Source: Halomonas nitroreducens
Lineage (GTDB): Bacteria > Pseudomonadota > Gammaproteobacteria > Pseudomonadales > Halomonadaceae
Direction of reading: 5' to 3'
Assembly (NCBI RefSeq): GCF_003966155.1
Contig: NZ_RXNS01000016.1
Span: 48,459-112,458 of the forward strand
DNA length: 64,000 nucleotides
Shown here: positions 24,074 to 33,566 of the stretch, one piece after another
How positions within the stretch are numbered: the first letter of the stretch is position 1
Layout of the letters: every line of letters starts with the position of its first letter
Made by a program: the position numbers and the translations under genes
Notes under the pieces: model-generated
Database searches by the model: none
The model's input: the letters and a program-made list of their open reading frames with translations, nothing else
What the model was told of the DNA's origin: nothing

Positions 24074-25069
24074 TCAGCCGGCCAGTGCGGGCTCGGGCGC
24101 CGGCACCAGGCCCAGGGCGTCGTCGAATACCGCCAGGCCGGCGCCGTCGCGGTGAGCGTTCTCGGACAGGTGGCGTCGGAAGCGGCGCCCGCCGGGGCAG
24201 CCCTGGAAGAGGCCGAGCAGGTGGCGGGTGAGATGGTTCAGTCGCGCGCCTTCCTCGAGGCGACTGGCGATATAGGGCCGCAGCGCCTGGGCCGCGGCAT
24301 GGCGGCTTGCCGCCGGGCCCGGCACGCCGTAGAGCCGCTCGTCGACGCCGGCCAGCAGCCAGGGGTTCTGGTAGGCCTCGCGGCCGACCATCACGCTGTC
24401 GACGTGGCGCAGCTGCACCCGGCAGTCATCGAGCGACTTGAGGCCGCCGTTGATGCCGATGTGCAGCTCGGGGTGCTGGGCCTTGAGCCGATGGACCCGC
24501 GGATAGTTCAGCGGCGGTACGTCGCGATTCTCCTTGGGGGACAGGCCCTCCAGCCAGGCCTTGCGCGCATGCACGATGAAGACCTCGCAGCCGGCGTCGG
24601 CGACGGTGTCGATGAAGCGGGCCAGGTCGGCGTCCTCGTCCTGGTCGTTGATGCCGATGCGACACTTCACGGTGACCGGGATCGTCACCGCGGCGCGCAT
24701 GGCCCTGACGGCTGCGGCCACCTTGTGAGGATGCGCCATCAGGCAGGCGCCGATCAGGTTGTTCTGAACCCGGTCGCTGGGGCAGCCGACATTCAGGTTC
24801 ACCTCGTCGTAGCCCCAGGCCTCGGCGATGGCGGCGCATTCGGCGAGCTCGCCGGCATCGCTGCCCCCAAGCTGCAGCGCCAGCGGGTGCTCCACCGCAT
24901 CATGGCCGAGGAAGCGCTCGCGGGGGCTGCCGTGGAGAATGGCGCCGGTGGTCACCATCTCGGTGTACAGCAGGGAACGCCGGGTCAGGGTCCGGGCGAA
25001 GGCGCGATAGTCGCGCGTCGTCCAATCCATCATCGGCGCGACGGAGAAGGTGCGGTCGAGATCGGTCAT
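24074..25069 (-). CDS. dusA: tRNA-dihydrouridine(20/20a) synthase DusA
   Basis: This 331-residue flavoenzyme reduces uridines 20 and 20a in the D-loop of tRNAs using NADPH and FMN. The N-terminal SVAPMMDWTTRDYRAFARTL and YTEMVTTGAIL stretches are typical of DusA. The catalytic cysteine is in NLNVGCPSDRVQNN, FMN-binding residues are in VTVKCRIGI and VHARKAWLEGLSPKENRDVPPL, and the C-terminal RNA-binding helical part holds LLGLFQGCPGGRRFRRHLSENAH. Length fits the family. It is a single gene, convergent with the aspartoacylase-like gene. Confidence 0.97.
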   Translation of the reverse strand: MTDLDRTFSVAPMMDWTTRDYRAFARTLTRRSLLYTEMVTTGAILHGSPRERFLGHDAVEHPLALQLGGSDAGELAECAAIAEAWGYDEVNLNVGCPSDRVQNNLIGACLMAHPHKVAAAVRAMRAAVTIPVTVKCRIGINDQDEDADLARFIDTVADAGCEVFIVHARKAWLEGLSPKENRDVPPLNYPRVHRLKAQHPELHIGINGGLKSLDDCRVQLRHVDSVMVGREAYQNPWLLAGVDERLYGVPGPAASRHAAAQALRPYIASRLEEGARLNHLTRHLLGLFQGCPGGRRFRRHLSENAHRDGAGLAVFDDALGLVPAPEPALAG

Positions 25070-25239
25070 GGGGCATCACGGGCAGCGGACCAGGGGAGGG
25101 CGTATTCTACCAGCCGCAGCGCAGGTTGCGAGAAGTGTGGTGGTGCCGAAGTGGGCCCGATCGGCGCTATCACCTGGCAGATCGCCCATACTGTTCACAT
25201 CGGCGAGGCCCCTCCGCCTGCCGTCACAAGGAGCCAGGC

Positions 25240-25476
25240 ATGCGTGACGATCTGAGCCTATCCCAGCAGGACCTGCTGGCCCGCGTGCTGCAGCACGGGG
25301 GTGTGCTGTCCGCGCCCTTCGGGCATGTCGGGGAAGACAGCCAGCTGCCCGAGATGCTGAGGGATATTGACCACCTGGAGGCTCGTGGCATGCTTCGGGT
25401 ACTGCGGGATGCCCGGGGGGCGGCCGAGCGCCTCGAGCTCACCGAGGCGGGATATGCCGCCCTGGGGATGACCTGA
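25240..25476 (+). CDS. Small hypothetical protein, winged-helix-like
   Basis: This is a 78-residue protein with a good AAGGAG ribosome site before ATG 25240. The pattern SQQDLLARVLQHGG...PEMLRDIDHLEARGMLRVLRDARGAAERLELTEAGYAAL resembles a small winged helix-turn-helix domain, with a recognition-like helix followed by a beta wing and the LTEAGYAAL ending common in MarR-like proteins. I do not recognise a named family. It lies between dusA (divergent) and the DksA-like gene (same strand, 92 bp downstream). A role in DNA binding is a guess from fold pattern. Confidence 0.6.
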   Translation: MRDDLSLSQQDLLARVLQHGGVLSAPFGHVGEDSQLPEMLRDIDHLEARGMLRVLRDARGAAERLELTEAGYAALGMT

Positions 25477-25568
25477 CCGGGCATGCGGGGACGCCTCAGC
25501 ACCTATGCTGGGGGAAGCGGCGGCAAGCGGCGCGCCGCCTCGAAGCATGAGCAGGCAGGAGACACGGC

Positions 25569-25889
25569 ATGAGTGATCGGCAGGAACAACTGGAGCGGCT
25601 GCGTGACGAACTCAAGGAACGGCTGGAGCGCTATCGGGCGCATCGGCAGCGTGCGGACGGTGCAGTGGACAAGGATATGGAGGATCAGCCCCTGCAGACC
25701 CGGGATGACGAGGTGGTGGCCTCCCTCGAGGCCGAGGCCGAGGAAGAGCTCAGTCAGGTGCGGCATGCCCTGGCGCGTACCCGCGAGGGCCAGGGTGATA
25801 TCTGCGAGCGCTGTGGCGAGGTCATCGATGCCGGGCGCCTGGGCGCCGTGCCCTATGCCACCCTGTGTCGCGACTGCAGTGCTGCCTGA
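25569..25889 (+). CDS. TraR/DksA-type C4 zinc finger protein
   Basis: This 106-residue protein has an N-terminal coiled coil (residues 3-70, charged heptads such as LERLRDELKERLERY and EAEAEEELSQVRHALART) and a C-terminal C4 zinc finger (CERCGEVIDAGRLGAVPYATLCRDC, about 78-102). This is the layout of the TraR/DksA family, which binds RNA polymerase through the secondary channel. It is shorter than E. coli DksA (151 residues), and the residues at the coiled-coil tip (a DA/DD pair) are uncertain; TRDDEVVASLE could serve. A direct regulator of transcription or a YbiI-like protein are both possible. Confidence 0.85.
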   Translation: MSDRQEQLERLRDELKERLERYRAHRQRADGAVDKDMEDQPLQTRDDEVVASLEAEAEEELSQVRHALARTREGQGDICERCGEVIDAGRLGAVPYATLCRDCSAA

Positions 25890-25948
25890 TAGGGGAGGCG
25901 GTATGGGATGTTAGGCTGGCGATCGAGCCATGGTCAGGGAGGACATGC

Positions 25949-26545
25949 ATGAAGGCATGGAGATGGAGCGGCGTGGCCGGCCTGCTGCTGTTGCTGGTCG
26001 GCTGCGGCGGCAGTGAGGACGCCGACTCCGATTCCGCGTCCGGCGATGCGGAGCGCCTCGGCGGCGTGGCCCAGCCAGAACCGACCGCGGCGGCGCCGCC
26101 GTCACCCGAGGTCGCGCCCTTCGACGAGGCGGTGGCGATCGACGTCTCGGCGCGATTGCGCAGCGATCGCCGCCTGATGGTCGAAGGCACCACCAACCTC
26201 CCGGATAGCACTCGCTTGCAGCTCCTGGTGGAGCGGGAGCTGAGCGGTGTGCGCTGGCAGGAACGCACCGAGGTCGAGGGTGGCCGTTTCGCCGCCGGCC
26301 CGTTCGGTCCCGGCAGCGGCCTGCCGGATGGCGGCTATCGCATCACGATCAACATGCCGGCTGTCAGTATTCAGCCCCCTGAGGTCCGGGCCCGTCTCGG
26401 TGCGCAGGGTGAGCACCTGAGCGGCCCTTTGGTCGAGGAATCCCGCCATGGCCTGGGGCGTGTGATCAGTGCCAGTGAGCGTTTCCTGGTCGGCAGCCAG
26501 CCGAGGCGGACGACCGACAAGGTGGAGGTGCAGGCGCTGGAGTAA
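25949..26545 (+). CDS. Putative lipoprotein of unknown function
   Basis: This 198-residue protein has a clear lipoprotein signal (KAWRWSGVAGLLLLLVGCGG, cysteine at about residue 19), then a 40-residue low-complexity linker rich in Asp, Ala, Ser and Pro. A compact region follows from about 55 (AIDVSARLRSDRRLMVEGTTNLPDSTRLQLLVERE...DGGYRITINMP), which looks like a small beta-sandwich. I do not recognise a family. A GGGAGG ribosome site precedes the start. It is convergent with the XRE regulator gene; the 50-bp gap contains a short GC-rich hairpin (CCACCGCCCGGGTGG). Confidence 0.75.
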   Translation: MKAWRWSGVAGLLLLLVGCGGSEDADSDSASGDAERLGGVAQPEPTAAAPPSPEVAPFDEAVAIDVSARLRSDRRLMVEGTTNLPDSTRLQLLVERELSGVRWQERTEVEGGRFAAGPFGPGSGLPDGGYRITINMPAVSIQPPEVRARLGAQGEHLSGPLVEESRHGLGRVISASERFLVGSQPRRTTDKVEVQALE

Positions 26546-26597
26546 GCCCGCCAGGACTTCGCTAACAAGCCACCGCCCGGGTGGACGGGGGGAGGCG

Positions 26598-27185
26598 TCA
26601 CAGCGGCTCGTGGCGCCACAGGGCCACCAGCTTGGCGACCAGTCGGCAATCGGGGGTGTAGGGGCGAGCCTCGGCGTCGTTCTGCCCCTGGAACATCAAT
26701 TCCCCAGTGGGCCCCTGATGGACCCGGCGGATCACCAGGCGGCCGGCCTCCTCGACGAGGTACAGGCCTGGCTGGCGAAAGATGTCGGTGGGCGCGACGG
26801 CCGCCAGATCCCCCTGACACAGGAAGTCGAAGGTCTCGCCCGGGGCGGGCGTCACCAGGTGGCAGTCACCGTCCCAGCGCTGGGCCGGGGTCAACTCCAT
26901 CGGCAGCTCGATGCCCTTGCTGTTGCTGGCCTGCCAGGGCTCGGGAAGTTCGTGGCGCAGGTAGAGGGGGGAGGGACGTGACGTGCCACCGTCCAGCAGC
27001 GCCGAGAGCGGACAGTTCAGGGCCTGGGCGAGGGCCACCAGGCGCTCGTGGCCGATCTGCTTGATGGCCCCGGACTCCCAGTATGAGATGGTCACGTCCG
27101 AGACGCCGACTCGGCGAGCCAGGGCGGCCTTGTTGAGCTTGGCCTCCAGCCTAAGCTGCTTGATCCGTGGGCCGAGTGTATCCAT
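26598..27185 (-). CDS. XRE-family regulator with LexA/S24-like C-terminal domain
   Basis: This 195-residue protein starts with a Cro/cI-type helix-turn-helix (residues 5-62, IKQLRLEAKLNKAALARRVGVSDVTISYWESGAI). Its C-terminal part (about 100-190, GDLAAVAPTDIFRQPGLYLVEEAGRLVIRRV...RLVAKLVALWR) has the beta-fold pattern of S24 peptidases such as LexA and cI. The usual catalytic serine after GD is missing (GDLAAV), so self-cleavage is unlikely. It may be a phage-derived regulator now used by the host or one that senses a ligand. Target genes are unknown; nothing phage-like surrounds it. Confidence 0.8.
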   Translation of the reverse strand: MDTLGPRIKQLRLEAKLNKAALARRVGVSDVTISYWESGAIKQIGHERLVALAQALNCPLSALLDGGTSRPSPLYLRHELPEPWQASNSKGIELPMELTPAQRWDGDCHLVTPAPGETFDFLCQGDLAAVAPTDIFRQPGLYLVEEAGRLVIRRVHQGPTGELMFQGQNDAEARPYTPDCRLVAKLVALWRHEPL

Positions 27186-27286
27186 GACGCATACCTGTCA
27201 GTGGTAGGAAAGAAAGCATGGTCCGTGATCGTCCATGACTGTGCAATAGCGCGCATCAACGCTGCGCCAATCCATGAGCATCGCCG

Positions 27287-28027
27287 TCACCAGGCAATCG
27301 GGTCGTCGTTCCAGTCGCGAAAGTCGCCACTGTCCTCCGGTGTCCGCCGGCCCAGGACCTCCAGCAGCCGTTCGGCCACGAAGGCCGTCGAGAACAGCTT
27401 GCCCTCGGGGACACGGGACTGGAAGGGGGCCGACAGGGGGGTATCGGTGGTGCCCGGATGCAGGCACACCACGATGGCCTGCGGGTTCAGCCGATGCATC
27501 TCCACCGCGACGGTCTTCATCAACATATTATGCGCTGCCTTGCTGGCCCGGTAGGCATACCAGCCACCCAGCCGGTTGTCGCCAATCGACCCGACCCGCG
27601 CCGAGAGGCTGGCGATCACCGCCGGATGGCGCCCCTTCAGAGAGCCTTCCAATGTCCCGAGCAACAGTGCCGGGGTGGCGGCATTGACCTGGAAGAGCCG
27701 GGACAGCGCCTCGGCGTCGAGGTCGCCCAACTTCTTCTCCGGCGCGATGCCAGCCTGGGTATCGTGCAGCAGCCCCACGGTGTTGATGAGCAGATGCAGC
27801 GGCGTGTCGCCGATCGCCTCGGCCAGCCCCGCGCGGCCCTGTGGGGTGGTGATGTCCAGGGGCAGGGCGGTCAGGCGAGGGTCGGGGTGGCAAATGGCCT
27901 GCCGGCTCACCGCATAGACCCGGCCGGGACGTGGGCTCGCCAGCAGTTTCTCGACCAGGGCCGTGCCGATGCCACCGGAGGCGCCGGTCACCAAGGCAGA
28001 GAAACCGTCGGGTAGCTGGGGCAGCAT
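27287..28027 (-). CDS. Short-chain dehydrogenase/reductase
   Basis: This 246-residue NAD(P)-dependent oxidoreductase has the Rossmann motif TGASGGIG near residues 14-21, an NTVG variant of the NNAG motif, the catalytic serine in [10 protein letters not shown] and the YxxxK pair in [11 protein letters not shown]. The later [14 protein letters not shown] stretch is close to the C-factor/CsgA-like group of short SDRs. Substrate is unknown. ATG 28027 is preferred, being followed directly by homology. It is divergent from gltX with about 155 bp between. Confidence 0.88.
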   Translation of the reverse strand: MLPQLPDGFSALVTGASGGIGTALVEKLLASPRPGRVYAVSRQAICHPDPRLTALPLDITTPQGRAGLAEAIGDTPLHLLINTVGLLHDTQAGIAPEKKLGDLDAEALSRLFQVNAATPALLLGTLEGSLKGRHPAVIASLSARVGSIGDNRLGGWYAYRASKAAHNMLMKTVAVEMHRLNPQAIVVCLHPGTTDTPLSAPFQSRVPEGKLFSTAFVAERLLEVLGRRTPEDSGDFRDWNDDPIAW

Positions 28028-28182
28028 GGTCGCTCCTTGCGCGTCGTCGAAATATTCAAGGATGGACCGCCGCAGCCACAAATGATTCCGTGGCCACGGC
28101 TGCCCGCCATGGGCCAGGTGCGTATAATGCGGCCATCCGCCCTGGCTCAGGGCCCCATTCCCACCATTGGACCAAGGACGAC

Positions 28183-29661
28183 ATGACCGTACGTACTCGT
28201 ATCGCGCCGTCTCCCACCGGTGACCCCCATGTGGGCACTGCCTATATCGCCCTGTTCAACCTGTGCTTCGCTCGCCAGCATGGCGGGCAGTTCATCCTGC
28301 GGATCGAGGATACCGACCGGGTGCGTTCCACCGAGGAGTCGGAGCAGATGATCCTCGACTCGCTGCGCTGGCTGGGGCTGGAATGGGACGAGGGCCCCGA
28401 CGTGGGGGGGCCGCACGGTCCCTATCGGCAGAGCGAGCGCGGGGATATCTACGGCGAGTATGCGCGGCAGCTGATCGAGGCCGGGCATGCCTTCCGCTGC
28501 TACCGGACCAGCGAGGAGCTCGACGAGCTGCGCGAGGCCCGCAAGGCCGCCGGGCTGCACCTGGCGCTGAAGCCTGCCGATCTGGCCCTGCCCGCCGACG
28601 AGCAGGCTCGCCGGGAGCGCGAGGGCTGGCCCCATGTGGTGCGCATGCAGGTGCCGGCCAGCGGCACCTGCGTGGTCGAGGACATGCTGCGCGGGGTCAT
28701 CGAGGTGGACTGGGCCCAGGTCGATGCCCAGATCCTGCTCAAGTCCGACGGCATGCCGACCTACCACCTGGCCAACGTCGTCGATGACCACCTGATGGGG
28801 ATCACCCATGTGCTGCGTGGCGAGGAGTGGATCAACTCCGCCCCCAAGCACCAGCTGCTCTACGAGTACTTCGGCTGGAAGATGCCGGTGCTCTGCCATA
28901 TGCCGCTGCTGCGCAACCCGGACAAGTCCAAGCTCTCCAAGCGCAAGAACCCCACGTCCATCAACTACTACCGGCGCATGGGCTTCCTGCCCCAGGCGGT
29001 GACCAACTACCTGGGGCGCATGGGCTGGTCGATGCCCGACGAGCGCGAGAAGTTCACCCTCGACGAGATGATGAGCCATTTCGACATCCAGCGGGTGTCC
29101 TTGGGCGGGCCGGTCTTCGATCTGCAGAAGCTGACCTGGCTGAACGGCCTGTATATTCGCGAGGACCTCGACGATGAGGCCTTCCTCAAGGCCCTGCGCG
29201 ATTGGGCCTTCAACGAGGACTACGTGCGCCAGATCCTGCCCCAGGTGCGCCCGCGGGTGGAGACCCTGTCCGATGTCATGCCGCTGGCGGGGCATTTCTT
29301 CTCGGGGCTGCCGGCGATCGACGAAGCGAGCTTCGATGCGGTCAAGCTGGGGCGCGAGGACCTGGTCAAGCTGCTGCAGTTCCTGGTGTGGCGCTTCGAG
29401 GTCGTGCCGGCCTGGCACAAGGACACCCTGCTCGCCGAGGTGAAGGCACTGGCGTCCCACTTCGAGCTGAAGATGAAGGATTTTCTGGCGCCGGTCTTCA
29501 TCGCCATCACCGGTTCGGCGTCCAGCACCTCGGTGATGGACGCCATGGCGATCCTCGGCTCCGACATGACCCGGGCCCGTCTGCGCCACGCCATCGCGGT
29601 GCTCGGCGGCGTGTCCAAGAAGCAGACCAAGCGCTTCGAGAAGGAATATCGGGAACTGTAA
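28183..29661 (+). CDS. gltX: Glutamyl-tRNA synthetase
   Basis: This 492-residue class I synthetase charges tRNA-Glu with glutamate. The HIGH-type motif is PHVGTAY in [17 protein letters not shown], the glutamate-binding part includes [14 protein letters not shown], and the KMSKS-type loop is [11 protein letters not shown]. The C-terminal anticodon-binding domain follows (about 330-492, ending [14 protein letters not shown]). I chose ATG 28183 because homology starts at [10 protein letters not shown]; the open frame extends upstream without meaning. The gene lies directly upstream of tRNA-Ala and tRNA-Glu, so enzyme and one of its substrates are neighbours. Confidence 0.98.
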   Translation: MTVRTRIAPSPTGDPHVGTAYIALFNLCFARQHGGQFILRIEDTDRVRSTEESEQMILDSLRWLGLEWDEGPDVGGPHGPYRQSERGDIYGEYARQLIEAGHAFRCYRTSEELDELREARKAAGLHLALKPADLALPADEQARREREGWPHVVRMQVPASGTCVVEDMLRGVIEVDWAQVDAQILLKSDGMPTYHLANVVDDHLMGITHVLRGEEWINSAPKHQLLYEYFGWKMPVLCHMPLLRNPDKSKLSKRKNPTSINYYRRMGFLPQAVTNYLGRMGWSMPDEREKFTLDEMMSHFDIQRVSLGGPVFDLQKLTWLNGLYIREDLDDEAFLKALRDWAFNEDYVRQILPQVRPRVETLSDVMPLAGHFFSGLPAIDEASFDAVKLGREDLVKLLQFLVWRFEVVPAWHKDTLLAEVKALASHFELKMKDFLAPVFIAITGSASSTSVMDAMAILGSDMTRARLRHAIAVLGGVSKKQTKRFEKEYREL

Positions 29662-29786
29662 GCCGTAAGCTGTAAGCTTCAAGAACACCTCGGCAAGCCC
29701 GGCAGCGGGGTTGCCGAGGTCCGATGGGAGCCCCGACGTGGGCTGTGTTCCTCTTCCAGCTTCAGGCTTACAGCTTAAAGCTCTTG
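29661..29786. repeat. Inverted repeat pair around a GC hairpin after gltX
   Basis: TAAGCTGTAAGC near 29666-29677 and its complement GCTTACAGCTTA near 29766-29777 form an imperfect inverted repeat of about 20 bases. Between them, CCTCGGCAA (29688-29696) and TTGCCGAGG (29711-29719) form a stable stem. The whole can fold into one large cruciform; it may end gltX transcripts or be a REP-like element. Confidence 0.6.
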
Positions 29787-29803
29787 TGCGAAGCACGAGG
29801 GGG

Positions 29804-29832
29804 TTGACGAAGGCGAGGGGAATCAGTATTAT
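29804..29832 (+). promoter_or_regulatory. Sigma70 promoter for the tRNA pair
   Basis: The -35 is TTGACG (29804-29809) and the -10 TATTAT (29827-29832) with an optimal 17-base spacer. Transcription would start about 15 bases before the mature tRNA-Ala end. Confidence 0.85.
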
Positions 29833-29854
29833 ACGCCTCGTCTTCACGAGATGC

Positions 29855-29930
29855 GGGGCCTTAGCTCAGCTGGGAGAGCGCGACACTGGCAGTGTCGAGG
29901 TCAGCGGTTCGATCCCGCTAGGCTCCACCA
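29855..29930 (+). tRNA. tRNA-Ala(GGC)
   Basis: This is a 76-base cloverleaf including encoded CCA. The acceptor arms GGGGCCT and AGGCTCC pair with one G-T; the D-arm has AGCTCAGCTGGGAGAGC; the anticodon stem CGACA/TGTCG encloses CTGGCAG, giving anticodon GGC; the T-arm is GCGGTTCGATCCCGC. Confidence 0.97.
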
Positions 29931-29952
29931 CCTTCTCGAACGAAGTCGATGC

Positions 29953-30028
29953 GTCCCATTCGTCTAGTGGTCTAGGACACCGCCCTTTCACGGCGGGAAC
30001 AGGGGTTCGAACCCCCTATGGGACGCCA
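29953..30028 (+). tRNA. tRNA-Glu(TTC)
   Basis: This is a 76-base cloverleaf including encoded CCA. Acceptor arms GTCCCAT and ATGGGAC pair perfectly, the anticodon stem CCGCC/GGCGG encloses CTTTCAC with anticodon TTC, and the T-arm is GGGGTTCGAACCCCC. It lies 22 bases after tRNA-Ala and is probably in the same transcript. Confidence 0.97.
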
Positions 30029-30047
30029 CTCTTCCGAATTATCCCCA

Positions 30048-30069
30048 GGCGCTGCGAGCGTCTTTTTTT
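30048..30069 (+). terminator. Intrinsic terminator of the tRNA transcript
   Basis: GGCGCT (30048-30053) and AGCGTC (30057-30062) form a short stem around GCG, with a run of seven T residues after it. Confidence 0.85.
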
Positions 30070-30200
30070 ATGCCCGCCCTTCGGATGTCTTTTGTCATCC
30101 TGAGGCGATGGCATCTCATACTATCGCATTAAGAAAGTGGTACATTTCCTCTTGACTTGTCCACGAGCCCCGTTCCAGCGCCTCCTTCTGTGAATAAATT

Positions 30201-30231
30201 GCCCACGAGGCCCCGTGCTAGTGGGCTTTTT
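30201..30231 (+). terminator. Orphan intrinsic terminator
   Basis: GCCCAC (30201-30206) pairs with GTGGGC (30221-30226), followed by five T residues. It stands 130 bases beyond the tRNA terminator with no gene between, so it may be a backup terminator or end an unrecognised small RNA. Confidence 0.6.
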
Positions 30232-30342
30232 GTATAACTCCTTTAAAATCAATTAATTAGAGCAGGTCAAAAATTGATCAATCTGAGTCGGAGCCGCTGT
30301 TCATGGCGATTCGAGGCGCTTGTCTAAGGGTTTTAAACAGGT

Positions 30343-30365
30343 TTATCCACAGAATGTGTGGAAAA
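30343..30365. promoter_or_regulatory. Two facing DnaA-box-like sites
   Basis: TTATCCACA (30343-30351) is the strongest E. coli-type DnaA box. TGTGGAAAA (30357-30365) is the complement of TTTTCCACA, which fits TTWTNCACA. The two face each other across five bases, next to an AT-rich stretch. Confidence 0.55.
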
Positions 30366-30466
30366 CGCTACAGCGTCAGGCAAGGCATGGGGCGGTGGGG
30401 CGCGGTGGGGTCGGCCTGCCCGCAGGCAGGGGTGCCCCGGCCGGGCGGTCCCCCCCGCCCGAGCTG

Positions 30467-31357
30467 TCATTTCGTGTCCGGGTCGCGCAGGCGGCGCAGC
30501 AGGGAAGAGGTATCCCAGCGGCCGCCTCCCATCGCCTGGACGTCAGCATAGAACTGGTCCACCAGGGCGGTCACTGGCAGGCGGGCGCCGAGGCGTCGTG
30601 CCTGGTCCAGGCAGATCCCCAGGTCCTTGCGCATCCAGTCCACGGCGAAGCCGTGGTCATACTCGTCGGCGATCATGGTCCGGTGCCGGTTGTCCATCTG
30701 CCAGGAGCCGGCGGCCCCCTGGCTGATGACCTCCACCACCCGGGACGGGTCCAGGCCGGCCTTGTCGGCGAAGTGCAGGCCCTCGGCCAGCCCCTGGATC
30801 AGCCCACCGATGCAGATCTGGTTGACCATCTTGGTCAACTGGCCGCTGCCGGCCGCCCCCATCAGGTTCACCGCTCGTCCGTAATGATCGAGCAGGGGGC
30901 GAGCCCGCGCGAAATCCGCTGGCTCGCCGCCGCACATGATGGTCAGCGCTCCCGTTTCGGCCCCCTGCTGGCCGCCGGATACCGGAGCGTCCAGAAAGCC
31001 AATCTGCCGCTCGCGGCAGGCGACGTCGAGCTCGCTGGCCAGCTCGGCGGACGCCGTGGTGTGATCCACCAGCAGGCTGCCCGGGGCCATGCCCTGCAGG
31101 GCACCGCCGTCACCCTGGGTCACCTGGCGGACATCATCATCGTTGCCGACGCAGACCAGCACCAGGTCGGCGCCCCGTGCGGCCTCGCTTGGCGTGGCAT
31201 GATGGCTGCCGCCGTACTCGGCCACCCAGGCGGCGGCCTTGCCGGTGGTGCGGTTGTAGACCCGGACGGTGCAGCCGGCTGTGGCCAGGTGGCCGGCCAT
31301 GGGGAAGCCCATGACGCCGAGGCCGATAAAGGCGACAGTGGAGATGTCTTGCGGCAT
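30467..31357 (-). CDS. Beta-hydroxyacid dehydrogenase (3-hydroxyisobutyrate/tartronate semialdehyde reductase family)
   Basis: This 296-residue NAD(P)-dependent enzyme has the N-terminal Rossmann motif FIGLGVMGFPMAGHL, the substrate-binding signature FLDAPVSGGQQGAETGALTIMCGG, and the catalytic lysine in GSGQLTKMVNQI. These are diagnostic of the 3-hydroxyisobutyrate dehydrogenase, GarR and GlxR family. The exact substrate, such as tartronate semialdehyde, 3-hydroxyisobutyrate or a succinic semialdehyde-like compound, cannot be read off. It lies downstream of gltA on the same strand, with a bidirectional hairpin between, so it probably has its own promoter. Confidence 0.9.
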   Translation of the reverse strand: MPQDISTVAFIGLGVMGFPMAGHLATAGCTVRVYNRTTGKAAAWVAEYGGSHHATPSEAARGADLVLVCVGNDDDVRQVTQGDGGALQGMAPGSLLVDHTTASAELASELDVACRERQIGFLDAPVSGGQQGAETGALTIMCGGEPADFARARPLLDHYGRAVNLMGAAGSGQLTKMVNQICIGGLIQGLAEGLHFADKAGLDPSRVVEVISQGAAGSWQMDNRHRTMIADEYDHGFAVDWMRKDLGICLDQARRLGARLPVTALVDQFYADVQAMGGGRWDTSSLLRRLRDPDTK

Positions 31358-31392
31358 GTTCGGTCTCCTCGCTTGATGGTCTTCGAAACGCA

Positions 31393-31416
31393 GAAGGCCG
31401 CCCGGGGGCGGCCTTC
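31393..31416 (-). terminator. Terminator hairpin after gltA
   Basis: GAAGGCCGCC (31393-31402) and GGCGGCCTTC (31407-31416) form a ten-base-pair stem with a four-base loop, 25 bases after the gltA stop on the minus strand. The U-tract on that strand is poor. Confidence 0.75.
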
Positions 31417-31441
31417 TTCAAGGATGCTGCAGGGTGGCGAC

Positions 31442-32728
<1,287 letters not shown>

Positions 32729-32804
32729 AACTGGCCTCCTCTCGAGTTCATGGTGGCGCGATAAGTCGTTATTTCGCAGAACTTGCCGGCGAAAAGGTTC
32801 GCCC

Positions 32805-32832
32805 ACTATAGAAGCGTCTTGGAGATTGTCAA
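32805..32832 (-). promoter_or_regulatory. Sigma70 promoter of gltA
   Basis: On the minus strand, -35 TTGACA (complement of 32827-32832) and -10 TATAGT (complement of 32805-32810) are separated by 16 bases. The leader to the gltA start would be about 70 bases. Confidence 0.8.
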
Positions 32833-33025
32833 TTAGCCCATAGCCCTTCTCGTGCTGTACCAGGTCCTTCTGCTAGTATACTTTCTGTACAGGAAATGAT
32901 GCTCTGCATCATCCGCAGCCCCGGCCCGCCGCGGCCCGCGACGTCATCGGGACAAGTCCCCTGACGACGGTATTTCGGGCACACTTCGGGGCCTTCCACC
33001 ATGGTCGAGTCGGCGGGACGGCCAT

Positions 33026-33054
33026 TTGTCATGGGTGGGGCATGACCCTATAAT
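33026..33054 (+). promoter_or_regulatory. Sigma70 promoter of the sdh-suc cluster
   Basis: The -35 is TTGTCA (33026-33031) and the -10 is a perfect TATAAT (33049-33054) with a 17-base spacer. It gives an untranslated leader of about 125 bases before sdhC. Confidence 0.85.
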
Positions 33055-33188
33055 CCTGTCGCGCGACTGGCAGGAAACGACGATCACGACCCCCCAGGGG
33101 TCATGGTCCTGTCCCTTCCCGAAACCACCGCCCGTGTCGGGCCTCGCCCGAGCGTCCACCCGCGGGCCAAGAGAGTGTGTAGAGAGCC

Positions 33189-33566
33189 GTGAATAGCAAA
33201 CGACCCGTAAATCTGGACCTGTCCACGATACAGTTCCCCCTCCCCGCCTTGACGTCGATTGCCCACCGCATCACCGGCGTCATCCTTTTCATCGGCCTGA
33301 TCTTCGCCTTCTGGGCCCTCGACACGTCACTGTCGTCGCCCGCCGGCTTCGCCGCCGTGACCGACGCGCTGGCTCACAATTTCCTGGCCAAGCTGATCGC
33401 CTGGGGACTGCTGTCGGCGCTGGCCTTTCACTTCGTGGCCGGCATCAAGCACCTGCTGATGGATATCGACATCGGCGTGACCCTCGAGGGGGGCGTCAAG
33501 AAGGCACAGATCACCGTCGTGGTGAGCGTGGTCCTGATCATTCTGGCTGGAGTCTGGGTATGGTAA
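33189..33566 (+). CDS. sdhC: Succinate dehydrogenase cytochrome b556 subunit
   Basis: This 125-residue membrane anchor of complex II binds heme b and ubiquinone. It starts with RPVNLDLSTIQFPLPALTSIAHRITGVILFIG, in which SIAHRITG is the family signature containing quinone-site residues. Three transmembrane helices lie at about 24-48, 65-88 and 105-125, and the heme-ligand histidine should be in FHFVAGIKHL. The start of this first gene of the cluster could be GTG 33189 (gtgaatagc). It overlaps sdhD by seven bases. Confidence 0.95.
   Translation: MNSKRPVNLDLSTIQFPLPALTSIAHRITGVILFIGLIFAFWALDTSLSSPAGFAAVTDALAHNFLAKLIAWGLLSALAFHFVAGIKHLLMDIDIGVTLEGGVKKAQITVVVSVVLIILAGVWVW

Larger units (their letters stand above)
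30070..30466. other. AT-rich gap without a protein gene, 397 bp
   Basis: The middle part (30110-30300) is clearly more AT-rich than the rest of the window. It holds an orphan terminator (30201-30231), an ATCAATT/AATTGAT inverted repeat near 30248-30280 and two facing DnaA-box-like sites (30343-30365). A CCTGCC/GGCAGG hairpin near 30416-30428 may end the minus-strand dehydrogenase gene. I see no open frame with homology. Confidence 0.6.
32729..33188. other. Divergent control region between gltA and sdhC, 460 bp
   Basis: The region holds one good sigma70-type promoter on each strand (listed separately). It also has a CTGTACAG palindrome at about 32883-32890 next to GTATAC, and a GATGATGCAGAGCATCATT-like inverted repeat near 32897-32913. 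Both leaders exceed 75 bases, leaving room for post-transcriptional control. No open frame with homology is present. Confidence 0.6.

Noticed and set aside
30110..30365. Chromosomal origin of replication (oriC)
   Set aside because: Only two DnaA-box-like sites, and none of the usual neighbours (dnaA, dnaN, gidA/mnmG, rpmH) are present.
32876..32892. A second LitR box upstream of gltA (GTATAC near CTGTACAG)
   Set aside because: It shares the TTCTGTACAGG string with the fasciclin promoter, but the half-site spacing is far from 12 bases.
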